A model generated the notes under the pieces. It did not search any database. It was given only the letters and a program-made list of their open reading frames with translations, and was not told the origin of the DNA. A stretch of DNA of 64,000 nt, taken from contig CABFPE010000157.1 in the NCBI GenBank assembly GCA_900660155.1, positions 1,045,427 to 1,109,426 on the forward strand, in the 5' to 3' direction. Source of the DNA: Hofstenia miamia. Lineage: Eukaryota; Xenacoelomorpha; Acoela; Hofsteniidae. Position 1 is the first letter of the stretch, and each line of letters begins with the position of its first letter. A program made the translations under genes and the position numbers. Shown here in pieces: positions 42,360 through 49,009 of this stretch.

Positions 42360-45353
42360 ATTTTGTAACTATATGTAGAAACCCCAAGCATCAGTAAAAC
42401 GAAATGAATTATAATTCACACTTGAAATATATTGTCTTCGACATTCGTTTTCGACATTTGCGAAAGTAAACATTTTCCCTTACCTTCTTACATTATTATT
42501 TCTAATTATTACATCTCCATTAATTAAAGCAATCTTTTTAATACAAGCCTTGAAAATTCAAACCGCTGATTAATTAAGGACTTCAGAATGCAATAACAAT
42601 CGAAAAATTAGGGTTTTTATTCATTTCATTAAGGGTAAGTTCGAATTCATATATTGTTCGCAGTTATTTATTATTATATTACTTAAGGGCATATGAAATG
42701 TAAACTTCATCGTTTTATTTTGATTTTAAAATCTTAGTGTTTTCTTATGAAACTGTGTTGTGAATAAACTAATTTGTTCAGAAGCACTAAAACTAATTTA
42801 CTAATAGTGTAAGTTGTGTGTTTAATTATCCCCATTTTTGAAAATGTGTTTCAATTTTGAAACAAAAAATCACATTTTTTTATATAAGTTACACAAAGTT
42901 TCGTAACCATCTAGCAGAAACATTCTTCTTCCTTTTGATTCAAATACCAGTTAAATCAAGTACTTGGTGTTTGGTAATTATTCAATACATGCCTATTGTT
43001 GCCACCGCAAGTATTACTTCTACAAAATTTATATGGCTATTATTAGGACCTGATGTCCTACATTTTATTGTATTAATAATATAAATTAAGTCTTTTGATT
43101 TGAGTTACAATATAAATTTAGGGTTAGTACTTCTTTCAACAACATTGCAGGGTGGCGCAAAATTGTGCAATCAATCATTTCACTTAGCATATGCAGATAA
43201 TATATTTACCTTCTGGGTTATCCCCAAAGCATCATTTGTATATTGTATTACGTACTTCCTCTTCATTTGTTTGTCTCTGCTATATTTGATTCCTTCAATA
43301 TGGTGATCGTTTTATCCCAAGCCACCAAAAATGTCTCAATTGTTCATGACTCACTTATTGAAAACGAAAACCCATAACAATCATGTCTAGTATTTGCAAC
43401 ATCTCTCATTGTTTAGGAGATCAGAATGCTTATAGTCTTGAGCAAACTACTGTGTCAAATGCAGAACTTGAGGTTAATCTTTATATTAATCCTTCAAATA
43501 TTTTTGGATGATTTTTTGAAAAAAGTTCATTAACCATTCAATTTAGAACAGCTATAGGAAATGATTCTCCTGAATGACAGATTAGTTCCAATGCCAGGCG
43601 AGAGCACGCACAAAGGTGTATTTATAATATAAACATACTTTATTCGTTCAGATTCTGAGCAAATGTGGGTCAATAGCCACTTTCTATTTTAAATAATACT
43701 GTATGTTTGGCGAATAATAGAATTGTCGCTGATACATAAAACAATAATATCCATATATTTGAATTCAATTGGACATTCAAAGACACTATGCAACCATTCT
43801 TCTTATTAACATAAACAATGTTAGAGAGTTTTTCGAAATTTTCGATGGGTTGTTTCCGGAAATGTTGTAAAAAAATTTTTTAAAGCATTAATTTACTTTA
43901 TCATTTTCTTCACAAATACTTAATTTATAAATTGGCCTTATACATTTGTTCTTTAACTACTTGAGGTCCTCGTAAACATGTCTAAATGATAATACTTTAC
44001 TAACTCTCTGTTGAACAATTTCTAAATAACTTTGTATTTTCTAGCGCAGACGTCCAGCTTTGATGATTTAGTTTATAAGTACACACTTCCTAACACAACG
44101 TATGACTATTTTGCAAGTTAACATATTATTTAACCATGCATTCTCACCACCATTTCAAGTGTGGGTTTTATCAGTGTGTGCACCACGGCCATAAACTTAA
44201 TTATAATTATATGTCATTAGCTTTTGAAAATGAACACAAATGAGCAAAGCAAAGTTTTGACAATTTTGGTAATAATGAAAGCCTATACAAAATGTGAATA
44301 TTTCTAACAGTAATACTAGAGCTTTCATTTCTCCTTTAAAATGATGTGGCTTTTTTCTGCTTCTCATGTATTTTTCCCATGGCAATGGCTCAACATTTTT
44401 GGATTATTGATATGGATAGATAATAATCATCATATTCCTTTTATCCATCAACTATTATCCGCCATAAATTAAGGTATTAATATCTACTACTATCAATGAA
44501 TGTACGGAAAGTTATTGATTAATAAGCTGTCCCATGGCCCATAAAGTTGATTAAATCAGATCGCTGGTCACACACATTCATTTTGCATATTAACATAATT
44601 TTTAACCATTCACAATCAGAAACAAACTATGATTAAATTTCAATGTCTTCGCATTAATTAGAAATGATTTTAAGTTGCCCATTAACAGAAATTTTGAAAT
44701 AAATTTAGTTTAAGAAATTAGTAAAGGCTTTGTGAAAAATCACAGCAGCAGACATGCCTAATAGGAAACAAAAGTGCCATTCTTAATGTTAAGCTACCAA
44801 AAGCCTTTAAACGTGGATGGTTGAATAGTTTGATGTTAATAACTCTATTCAATTAATTCTTTCAATTTTTAATTTAGGAGACGTCTAAGGTTTGTAAATT
44901 TGTGTCCACCCTGTATTTAATTGTTCGGATCCCCTTCATCCTTAAATTCATTATTATAAATATATTTCCATTCACTTTCCCTAATGTGAAAGTCGCCAAT
45001 TAAATTTTCGAGTTTTGTTAGTTTTATATAGTGGCAGTGACCTTTTAATAGGTAAGCCTACAGCTATTCCGGACTTTGAATAAACTTCGTTTTGTTAAAT
45101 ATTTTCTCCCGACTAGTCTTATATTTGCCTAGGGCGAATACGATCCTAGTCCTAATCCTATATTGAGAATTAATGTAAATCTCCAGCCGCTGAGTGAACA
45201 AAGCTTGTGTTATGTTTTTTGCAGATATGTATTCTGACACCATGTATACCGTATTCATTGGTTGTAGCTACAGTTATTTAGTTGCATTTTCTATTTCTAT
45301 TCATCAATGCGCAGTTTTATAGAAACTACATTAGTAACGTATTTAAAATCATG

Positions 45354-45389
<36 letters not shown>

Positions 45390-48300
45390 CAGTATTGAAC
45401 ATCTTTTTGCTAATATTATGTTTCTATGTTGTCTTGGTGTGATTTCCACATTGTAATGAAATAGCAGTATATAATTTATTGTGATTTGGGATTACAATTT
45501 AGAGTGAGCTTAAGAAATTCAATTAAACGTGTATTTGCTTTGCTTCCCTGGTTGGTAATTCAATAGTAATATAGATATTTAGTCTAAATTTACTTCAATG
45601 ACATTACTGCAGACATTTACCATAGATAACGAACTACGTTTTTGCATGCCGATTTGATTTAACCGTTTCCTTGCTAACTTGTATGCAACTAAGAGCTAAC
45701 GTGCCACTACTAACAATTTTCCCAAATTATGTTATATTTCATATGTTAGACATTAATCTGATGCAATCAATTAGTTTGATGTAAAATTAGTTTTACAAAT
45801 CCAAAGTGGAAAAAATCGTATATAAACATTTCATTTATCGGAGTATTCCTCGAAATCTACTGCTTTGGTTTTCAATAATATTCAATGGTGTTTGTTGTAA
45901 ATTTTTCATTCAATGTACCGTTACTCGACTACAGTTATTCTATAAATATAAATTTTCAGGAATGAAATTTGGAGATTCTGCATATCATTTATATTGAAGA
46001 AGTTTCGCAAACAAGGACTTATTAAGATAGATAAGATGGATGTGGAAAAAGTTAGTTTTTCAAAATATTGATTGGAATAAATAGGTATTTAATTTCGGCC
46101 TAGTAATTTGAATTTTACATGATCGCTCTGTATGTGTAAAACATAATTTAAAGCAATTTATGTAAGCATGTTAGACTATTTTACATTGTCTAGATGTCAT
46201 GGTTCCTAATTTTGTTGTAATTAGTTACTTAGTTATGCTTCGGTTTCGATTTTCATTGCAAATATAAAATTTAATTTGGGTTAAGAAGTAATCAGCCCGA
46301 AAATGTGCATGCATTAAAAAAAAGGCATAATTTATTGAAGCTGGTTTTTAGTTAAACATTAAAAAAATTAGAATACAATATGTGCCCCCTAAAATAATAT
46401 GACTTTTGCATCGGAAAGTAAATTAACAACTTTATACTATATCTTTAATTAATGAAATTTATTGTGTAAACTAAATAGGGAATTGTTATTAAAAATATAT
46501 TTTAAGTCAAGAGTCAAATGGATTTCATCCACTTTTGAGGCTGTTTGCCATATATATATTTGAATTGTTTAAATATTTAAAATCATAAAAATATATTTGA
46601 AAATACAAGATTTCTTTAAACCTTGACATTAGAAGAATCAATACATTTTATGTTCACGCTTTTCACTTAATCGTTATGATGTCTAAAAGGCATGAAGCAT
46701 ATTATAAACAAAGAGTACATGTTGGTTCAGTACTTGATGTTAATTGTAGTAACACATGCTGCCTAACATTGATGTTGTCTGCTTTTGTGTTGATGAAGAC
46801 TATTATATGTGGCGTATTCCAGTTAGATTTTCTGATCGATGCACATTAATATCGTTCAACTTGCATGACAACCTCCCTCTAAATGTGAAAAATGCCCATT
46901 ATTCATTATTGAAGTTAACTTTCTTACCAATTTTATTCTTCCAAAACCACGTGCTTCCTTTACCACAACGGCATAACAACAGTGCGAGTGCAAAGATGTG
47001 TATCATTTTCTTATTAATTTCTGCAGGCTATTCATAAAATCATTTACATACTTAGTGGTTTAAAATTTTATAAATAACATACTAATATCAAAAATTTCAT
47101 ACAGGTATAGTTGTATAAATTATTGCGACTACTTTTTCTATATTTAATCTCAAAATTTATTATTTTAAATCCAATAGCACAGCATTCTCAATGTCATTTT
47201 TATGGATTTTAATACGCCCTTTGATGAAATAATCCGCCATTTCATTAAGTTTGGTTGATTCAAAAAATATTTTTAAATTAATATTGTTAATGGTCGTTAA
47301 AAATTATGTATTTTGTTAAATCACTTCTGGAGTATTAAATAGTACGTGCGGTAGGTAGAAGGACAAGCAATGAAAAAGTAACTGAATCGATATACTTTGG
47401 CAGAATATCCAGGAAATGATTAACGAATTCGAAACTTTTATCAAGTATGGTTAAATTCTTTGACATAAATATAAACAACTGAATGCAATATATGCATATA
47501 CCCACTACAAATGGTTAATACAGAGCTTTTTCAATGAGTGCAATATAGTTGACAATTTATACACACTGTTTGATAGCTTTTAAAATACTGATTCTCAAGT
47601 TGGCCTCAATAAAACACCAATGGCCCATAGACAATTATTTACAGTCCCCGCGCAGTTTGTAGCATTATTTTTAGAAAAGTAATATGGATAAGAATGAATA
47701 AGAGATTAGTAAAATACTAAATATTTGTTTCAATTGATTCCAGTGAATAATAGTATATTTTCCATCTTTGCATTCATAAATTGCAACTTAGACAATTGGC
47801 ATTAAAATAAAGCCAAATGCACCTTCACTGAATGGTGAGGAATGAGAGAAGTGTTCAACATTTCCCACTGATGAATTGTTTAGCAACAAATAGTTCTCGT
47901 TACTTCTGCAAAGATTAATTACCATCATTTAAGAATACTTACATTTTCGTCTTGTTCAACGTGAGAAGGGTTCTAAAATCTCAAGACTAACAGCCATATA
48001 AATATGAATATTTAAAAAAAATATATATATATCATATATATCAACAAGAACAGACCTTTGAAGAAGTTAGGATTGCAGAAAGCTCATTAGAATGAATGCT
48101 TTTTCGAGATTTTGATGTTTGAAATATCACTTAAATTCTCTGTTTGCTACGTTTGGCGCCCTTTGTCAATTGACGTCGGCATATAGATTTTTAATTTCAT
48201 AAGTGATATGTAAAATATAGTTAGTTTTACAAACTTGAAATTACACCTTATTCGATAAAATAACAAGTTTAACTTTTGCTTTTAAATCGTTAATCCCTCA

Positions 48301-48692
48301 GATAAATATATGAATTGCACTTTAATGCTAAACTCCTAAGGTTATTTCGATTTTAATATTTGCAATTTTGTTTAAATTAACGCATAAGATATTATACCAA
48401 GAGGTCACCCTCCAATTATATTCAAAATATGTTAGCACATAACTTATTGCAAAATGGTAGATAAGGAATGTTTAATTTCCCAAATACTAACATTATAACG
48501 TATAGTAGTAGAACAGTAGCTGATTTTTGTCTGTTCTCTTATTGTTTAATGTCTTTTTAGATGGAAAGTGAGATGCGTGTACGACGTCCTACACGTGGTC
48601 CTAACGACGCTCCAAAATCCTATGCAATCGATTTAGACAAAAACGCTGAACAGGATCGGGACATGAGCTATATCGATGGGAGTGAAGTCTGA
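3436..48692 (+). CDS. Cys-less pentameric ligand-gated ion channel, 13 exons (whole gene span)
   Basis: Exons: 3436-3666, 29952-30152, 32194-32328, 38871-39017, 39066-39221, 39520-39699, 40405-40452, 40692-40710, 43417-43472, 43558-43615, 44045-44099, 45960-46050, 48561-48692. Joined they give 1509 nt, 502 residues plus stop, with GT-AG at every junction. Seen: an extracellular beta-sandwich domain (about residues 35-225) with the W-x-P motif (VWDPKL), then FPRDVQ where the family has FPFDxQ; TM1 FFFWNAILIM..., TM2 LGVSLTLLLTSVAF, TM3 and TM4 separated by only about a dozen residues, then a tail of about 136 residues. Both Cys-loop cysteines are absent, as in bacterial GLIC/ELIC and some animal and protist homologues. 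No signal peptide is visible, and a further 5' exon cannot be excluded. Expected role is a plasma-membrane channel forming pentamers; ligand and ion selectivity cannot be read from sequence. The family assignment is strong; the exact tail exons are less certain. Confidence 0.85.
4195..4595 (+). pseudogene. Penelope-like element 3' fragment with GIY-YIG endonuclease relic
   Basis: Translated on the + strand, 4250-4315 gives KRHLGTRIKEHINGHLRSEI, almost the same as the minus-strand copy at 36133-36700. Further on, QLRSQHPKIGEALIKQI matches its RLRSEHHKIGEAL after a frameshift. Stops and frameshifts show it is dead. Beyond the frame, the CGAAACCGGTCTAT block near 4545 and TAAAAATGAATATAT near 4575 also occur, inverted, at 35950-36000, and so mark a shared 3' end. 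The GIY-YIG domain with GET-K/RRHL is characteristic of the endonuclease of Penelope-like retroelements. Confidence 0.7.
6582..7120. mobile_element. hAT-like nonautonomous element with GGGTACGGG-type subterminal repeats
   Basis: The ends are inverted: TAGTGATGTGCAGGTA at the left, and the right end reads TAGTGATGTGTGGGTA on the other strand. Inside each end lie repeated CCCGTACCC/CCCGTACC words. Flanks ATTGGTAG and CTTAGTAC agree at 5 of 8 bases, a decayed 8-bp target duplication at best. No transposase frame is present. Confidence 0.6.
7920..8726. mobile_element. hAT-like nonautonomous element, 807 bp
   Basis: The left end is CAGGGGCTGAAAAAAGGCGG and the right end, read on the other strand, is CAGTGGCGGCTACAG. 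CAGTGGCG-type termini are usual for hAT elements. Flanks TCTCAAAG and CGTCAGAG agree at 5 of 8 bases. The GC-rich ends contrast with an AT-rich interior that has no transposase. It is an old copy. Confidence 0.5.
9060..9870. repeat. GC-richer unidentified insert
   Basis: This block is clearly richer in G+C than its surroundings and starts sharply near GGGGTCTCCGGCGACCCCAC. It ends at a (TA)n tract. The two overlapping frames (+ 9063-9266 and - 9130-9330) show no recognisable protein. I see no inverted ends. It could be an interspersed repeat of unknown class or a piece of a retroelement untranslated region. Confidence 0.35.
10271..10731. mobile_element. hAT-like nonautonomous element with GTTTTAAAAC repeats
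   Basis: The left end CAGGGTAGGAAAA and the inverted right end CTGGGTTGGCAAA match at 10 of 13 bases. Flanks GTTTTAAT and ATTTTAAT agree at 7 of 8, a good 8-bp target duplication. GTTTTAAAAC-type words recur at both ends (10332 region and 10670-10705). The interior has no transposase frame. Confidence 0.68.
11264..11689. mobile_element. hAT-like nonautonomous element with GTGCCGTG repeats and perfect 8-bp duplication
   Basis: The element is flanked by a perfect GCTGTAAA on both sides (11256-11263 and 11690-11697). The termini CAGTGTTGTGC and, inverted, CAGTGCTGGAACCGTGCC are typical of hAT elements. Several GTGCCGTG/GCCGTGCCGTGC words cluster just inside the left end, and GCCGTGTCGTGC inside the right. 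It is 426 bp with no coding capacity. Confidence 0.8.
14230..15873 (-). mobile_element. Tc1-like transposon (1644 bp, TA duplication, four-repeat ends)
   Basis: The outer inverted repeats start CAGTACTGGAAATATGTATT at the left and CAGCACTGGAAAAAACAATT at the right (other strand), each flanked by TA (14228-14229 and 15874-15875). Within each end, about 200 bp in, lies a second copy of the ATTCGGCCA core (14438-14450, and inverted at 15648-15666). This is the IR/DR arrangement known from Sleeping Beauty-type Tc1 elements. The transposase is on the minus strand and is broken. Confidence 0.88.
14556..15584 (-). pseudogene. Tc1-like transposase, broken by stop and frameshifts
   Basis: The N-terminal part (15198-15584) encodes paired-like helix-turn-helix DNA binding (LERMSQCNIARLVEPPQSTV). 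The catalytic part (14731-15159) has FSDESRF with the first Asp, YQQDGALCHTS with the second Asp, and WPSQSPDLNIIENM with the Glu. I count 35 residues between the second Asp and the Glu, so DD35E rather than the usual Tc1 DD34E. A frameshift near 15180 splits the domains. A TGA replaces the expected Trp codon after ENM, and the C-terminal part (IERLFASFPDRFEAVIRSKG) is in another frame. A dead copy of a once-complete transposase. Confidence 0.88.
17156..17778. mobile_element. hAT-like nonautonomous element with CCCGGGCC-type repeats
   Basis: The ends CAGAGTTGGAGCCGGAC and, inverted, CAGAGTTGGAACTGGGTC form terminal inverted repeats. GC-rich words such as GGGCCCGGGC, CGAGCCGGACC and GCCCGAGCCAGACC cluster inside both ends, while the interior is AT-rich. 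Flanks ATAATGAG and ATAGTGTC agree at 5 of 8, so any target duplication has decayed. A separate hairpin element is nested at 17408-17488. Confidence 0.62.
17408..17488. repeat. Nested 81-bp hairpin element
   Basis: Arms GGGTGCCACACGATTAG and its near-complement CTATTCGTGTGGCACCC face each other, followed inward by TATAATCAAAAAA / TTTTTTGACTATA. The whole unit is almost a palindrome. It sits in the AT-rich middle of the element at 17156-17778 and appears to be a later insertion of a very short inverted-repeat element. Confidence 0.65.
19335..19766. mobile_element. hAT-like nonautonomous element with CGGTTTCGGTT repeats and perfect 8-bp duplication
   Basis: ATTGCTAG flanks both ends exactly (19327-19334 and 19767-19774). 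Terminal inverted repeats TAGAGGTCGACGGT are perfect over 14 bases. Many GGTTCGGTTCGG, AACCGCGGTTTCGG words fill the first and last 80 bases. It is 432 bp with no coding frame, and by terminal identity this is the best-preserved such element in the window. Confidence 0.85.
21074..21290. mobile_element. hAT-like element, truncated
   Basis: It begins CAGTGGCGTACGCAAAGGGG, a hAT-type terminus, and ends near GATGTCCCCCGTCAGAAAAT. That end motif is shared with the fragment at 31525-31563, but the final inverted repeat is missing here. Confidence 0.5.
25912..26436 (-). CDS. Unidentified 174-codon frame, probable terminal exon or relic
   Basis: This is by far the longest unassigned open frame in an AT-rich region where random frames rarely exceed 95 codons. 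It ends at TAA (25912-25914). It has no ATG at its 5' end: the frame is open upstream of a TTG, and an AG at an acceptor-like site (about 26436-26440 read on the minus strand) suggests an exon start. The protein has a Cys-rich basic start (CKWSNHTLERCKRC), then helix-rich sequence (SAFMLLLGNILAIALKEL; TEKLKSLLDYFLTIPEF). I recognise no family. A short minus-strand frame at about 26690-26800 could be a preceding exon, but its splice donor is weak. It lies inside channel intron 1 on the opposite strand. Confidence 0.45.
   Translation of the reverse strand: MRWKLSYFNYQQENCKWSNHTLERCKRCLIKVKSYHKNLEKSNDLCSNEYFVPTKKICHLPNQLMDQIVYEHLPAIECQEMSSKSAFMLLLGNILAIALKELNNHFNDDNFIALPPHSSTFINTEKLKSLLDYFLTIPEFKNIMDSIRKLSSIKTFLESEYTVLKNCILGRLNN
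29952..30152 (+). CDS. Channel exon 2: WxP motif to FPRD motif
   Basis: This exon holds 67 codons, phase 0 at both ends, with acceptor ATTATTAG and donor CAG|GTACGC. It carries VWDPKLRIRN, equivalent to the W-x-P-D loop, then GAFFEKMELRDFPRDVQ. That last stretch is where canonical receptors have the first Cys-loop cysteine and FPFDxQ. Here neither the cysteine nor the second phenylalanine is present. It follows directly on exon 1 in family alignments, so nothing appears to be missing in the 26 kb between them. Confidence 0.9.
31525..31563. mobile_element. Right-end fragment of a hAT-like element
   Basis: GATGCCCCCGTCAGAAAATC followed by CTGGGTACGCCCCTG is the inverted counterpart of the CAGGGGCGTACCCAG-type terminus and matches the end motif of the element at 21074. 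No left partner is visible nearby. Confidence 0.45.
32194..32328 (+). CDS. Channel exon 3: ligand-binding domain beta strands
   Basis: This exon holds 45 codons, phase 0 at both ends, with acceptor ATCTTAG and donor GAG|GTTGTA. It begins DITITLCSALSKSEIDF, the strand after FPRDVQ, and ends TFQDKQEWQMFQHVE. The DxQEW pattern recurs in animal Cys-less members of this family as I remember them. The single cysteine in ITITLC is not at a Cys-loop position. Confidence 0.88.
33938..34146. repeat. Imperfect foldback with TGCTCATCACTGCACTG arms
   Basis: The left arm (33938-33992) and right arm (34104-34146) are inverted copies. Both contain CTGCTCATCACTGCACTG, preceded by GAATG...AACAATTATTGG or AACAACAATTGG. 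The loop is about 110 bases. No target duplication is evident. Confidence 0.55.
34315..34430. repeat. Compound (TC)n-(TA)n-(TTTATA)n microsatellite
   Basis: A CT-repeat of about 30 bases passes into long TA runs broken by TTTATATTTATA and AAATATACATA blocks. The assembly gap at 34599 lies shortly after it. Confidence 0.9.
34458..34760. repeat. 141-bp duplication around a 21-N gap (likely assembly artefact)
   Basis: 34458-34598 and 34620-34760 appear identical, separated only by the N run at 34599-34619. Identical copies abutting a gap are best explained by two contig ends that overlap but were not merged. Confidence 0.85.
35487..35520. repeat. (TA)n microsatellite ending in a single N
   Basis: An uninterrupted TA run ends at an N at 35520. 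The assembly probably broke in the repeat. Confidence 0.9.
35945..36700 (-). pseudogene. Penelope-like element 3' part: GIY-YIG endonuclease
   Basis: The minus-strand frame reads LVYIYKCDDCEKSYVGET then KRHLGTRIKEHMNGHLKSEI and HHKIGEALIIKQSNKDQL, the GIY-YIG endonuclease end of Penelope-like retroelements. The spaced Cys pair before SYVGET is typical of them. The frame is open from about 36689 to the duplicated N join at 36356, and then continues in the duplicate copy. Downstream (lower coordinates) a CGAAACCGGTCTAT 3' end motif is shared with the + strand copy at 4545. The reverse transcriptase is missing from this copy. After removing the false duplication, one endonuclease unit of roughly 110 codons remains. 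Confidence 0.78.
36133..36579. repeat. 223-bp duplication around a single N (likely assembly artefact)
   Basis: 36133-36355 and 36357-36579 appear identical across the N at 36356. The duplication lies inside the Penelope-like fragment, so its endonuclease segment is present twice in the assembly but probably once in the genome. Confidence 0.85.
36682..36802. repeat. 121-bp inverted repeat joining two Penelope-like fragments
   Basis: The left arm 36682-36726 starts GTATTCATTATTCTAATTTT; the right arm 36755-36802 ends with its complement AAAATTAGAATAATGAATAC. Arms are about 45-48 bases with a loop of about 28. The repeat lies exactly between the two Penelope-like units and is copied again within 37316-37955. 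Confidence 0.7.
36820..37955 (-). pseudogene. Penelope-like element: RT thumb to endonuclease linker (present twice by assembly)
   Basis: On the minus strand each copy reads LNKFFIELPLRVKLL..., PRNLFSRAVRLSSSYQKVTE, FQNLRQNGYPDNVLRR, then after a stop VPYIASLSKNLEASVKN and SRRSSIVYKYQCHKC. The order, with a thumb-like helix ending in NGYP and a VPYI..LS segment before a Cys-containing IVYKY motif, is that of Penelope-like elements between reverse transcriptase and GIY-YIG endonuclease. The reverse transcriptase palm is not present. At least one in-frame stop separates the parts, so it is dead. It differs from the 36133-36700 unit and may be a second, more diverged copy. Confidence 0.62.
37956..37977 (-). 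repeat. Possible Tc1-type terminal repeat fragment
   Basis: Read on the minus strand from 37977, TACAGTAGTGATCAAAAGTT and the following TTCGGACACCT resemble the TACAGT...AAAAGT.TTCGGACACC ends of Tc1/mariner elements. No partner end or transposase is nearby, so this may be coincidence. Confidence 0.3.
37976..38084. repeat. (TA)n and (TTTA)n microsatellite
   Basis: Long TA runs are broken by TTTATATA and followed by about seven TTTA units. Confidence 0.95.
38871..39017 (+). CDS. Channel exon 4: acidic loop and first half of TM1
   Basis: This exon holds 49 codons, phase 0 at both ends, with a strong acceptor (T-run then TAG) and donor ATG|GTAGGG. It encodes an acidic loop (DLDEEYEEEEDG), a beta strand (ISASCRVVRKG) and the start of TM1 (NFFFWNAILIM). 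The acidic loop sits where loop F/C of the binding domain is expected; this is an inference from order, not from an alignment. Confidence 0.9.
39066..39221 (+). CDS. Channel exon 5: end of TM1 and pore-lining TM2
   Basis: This exon holds 52 codons, phase 0 at both ends, with acceptor ATTATTTAG and donor CTA|GTAAGT. It completes TM1 (MCISVLSFTGFAI), passes a short loop (NYQMLKFR) and encodes TM2 (LGVSLTLLLTSVAF), followed by LPMISYLTLL. By hand alignment to GLIC and nAChR, Arg falls at 0', Gly at 2', Thr at 6' and Leu at 9'. There is no glutamate at -1' and Lys lies at -2'. The conserved proline of the TM2-TM3 loop is present. Confidence 0.9.
39520..39699 (+). CDS. Channel exon 6: TM3, minimal linker, TM4
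   Basis: This exon holds 60 codons, phase 0 at both ends, with acceptor GCATTTAG and donor AGG|GTATGA. It encodes two hydrophobic helices, YLIISMMFLVFMSILFAIL and CFCTLIFFQILFHIGYASLF, joined by about a dozen residues (SDDHRLAVLLDR). Animal Cys-loop receptors usually have a long intracellular TM3-TM4 loop; here it is as short as in prokaryotic channels. TM3 and TM4 in one small exon is itself a useful marker for the subfamily. Confidence 0.9.
40405..40710 (+). CDS. Channel exons 7 and 8 (40405-40452, 40692-40710)
   Basis: Exon 7 (48 nt, phase 0 at both ends, acceptor TTTTAG, donor AAG|GTAATG) encodes a basic post-TM4 stretch, TGRNIRKMQKLDAKYK. Exon 8 is a 19-nt microexon (acceptor CAATTTTTAG, donor GTTG|GTATAT) encoding RRLLEV plus the first base of a glycine codon. 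It switches the splice phase from 0 to 1, which the next exon needs. Together they make a highly basic helix-like segment directly after the membrane. The microexon is supported by frame and splice signals only. Confidence 0.65.
40985..41094. mobile_element. Short palindromic MITE, 110 bp
   Basis: The left end TACTGTAAATCCTCGTGTAT and the inverted right end TACCGTAAATCCGCGTGCGC form inverted repeats, each followed by TAAGCCG or TAAGTCGCAC. ACGGTAAAT...TATAAGCCGC-type ends occur in small inverted-repeat elements of many animals, as I recall. It lies in the intron after the channel microexon. Confidence 0.6.
42308..42357. repeat. (TA)n microsatellite
   Basis: About 24 uninterrupted TA units lie in a channel intron. 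Similar runs occur at 205-229, 1661-1694, 9879-9903, 18693-18731, 27556-27575, 33754-33781, 45359-45387 and 54602-54660. Confidence 0.95.
43417..43615 (+). CDS. Channel exons 9 and 10 (43417-43472, 43558-43615)
   Basis: Exon 9 (56 nt, acceptor TCTCTCATTGTTTAG, donor GAG|GTTAAT) starts with two bases completing the glycine codon and encodes DQNAYSLEQTTVSNAELE. Exon 10 (58 nt, donor AAAG|GTGTAT) encodes EMILLNDRLVPMPGESTHK plus one base. Its acceptor is the AG at 43556-43557. A nearer TTTAG 11 bases upstream would put a stop in every frame. The segment is clearly protein-like and fits between its neighbours by phase. I recognise no domain. Confidence 0.65.
44045..44099 (+). CDS. Channel exon 11
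   Basis: This 55-nt exon has acceptor TATTTTCTAG and donor AC|GTATGA. It enters in phase 1 and leaves in phase 2. It encodes QTSSFDDLVYKYTLPNT with split Ala and Thr codons at its ends. If the donor is not used, the frame runs on for six codons to a TAA at 44119-44121, so an alternative shorter C terminus is possible. Confidence 0.62.
45960..46050 (+). CDS. Channel exon 12
   Basis: This 91-nt exon has the strong acceptor AAATTTTCAG and donor AAA|GTTAGT. It enters in phase 2 and leaves in phase 0. It encodes NEIWRFCISFILKKFRKQG and then LIKIDKMDVEK. The start is a short aromatic/hydrophobic run followed by a basic patch, so it may lie against the membrane. An alternative later acceptor at 45998-45999 would also be in frame but would lose the phase match with exon 11. 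Confidence 0.65.
48561..48692 (+). CDS. Channel exon 13: C terminus and stop
   Basis: This exon has acceptor GTCTTTTTAG and 43 codons plus TGA. It encodes MESEMRVRRPTRGPNDAPKS and then YAIDLDKNAEQDRDMSYIDGSEV. It is hydrophilic, basic then acidic, and looks disordered. The final SEV is compatible with a class I PDZ-binding tail only in a loose sense (S/T-x-V at the end), so that is speculation. The 3' untranslated region follows directly. Confidence 0.8.
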   Translation: MESEMRVRRPTRGPNDAPKSYAIDLDKNAEQDRDMSYIDGSEV

Positions 48693-49003
48693 TATCCAAT
48701 CCGCTTGCAGTTAACTGAGGTGTCGCTAAAAACTAATGCAGAATTGTACATAGGCTTGTAATTTCAAATGGGTGGCTTCAACTGATTCTGTTATCAAATT
48801 ATCTGCCGCGAGGGATAATCATTTTAAATTGTGGATTTTTTAATTTCTATTTGCTTACTTTTGAATTGTTGATGGTAATTTGTTTATCTAAGCGTTTTAA
48901 ATGCCATAGACACAATTTTGTATCTATTTAACAATGATGAATTTTGTAATTTAATAATTTATGTCACTTATGTTTTTTTGAAATTGTGGGAACGGGGTTT
49001 AGC

Positions 49004-49009
49004 AATAAA
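49004..49009 (+). promoter_or_regulatory. Probable polyadenylation signal of the channel gene
   Basis: AATAAA lies about 310 bases after the channel stop codon, the first canonical hexamer I find downstream of it, in an AT-rich 3' region. Such hexamers are common by chance in DNA this AT-rich. Confidence 0.4.

Noticed and set aside
44878-44889. 12-nt candidate microexon (acceptor AATTTAG, donor AAG|GTTTGT) in the channel tail
   Set aside because: Phase 0 is not compatible with exon 11 leaving in phase 2, and the chain 11-12-13 closes without it.
46756-47037. 93-codon + strand open frame in a channel intron
   Set aside because: It shows no domain, no splice context and composition like random AT-rich frames. 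It does not fit the channel frame.
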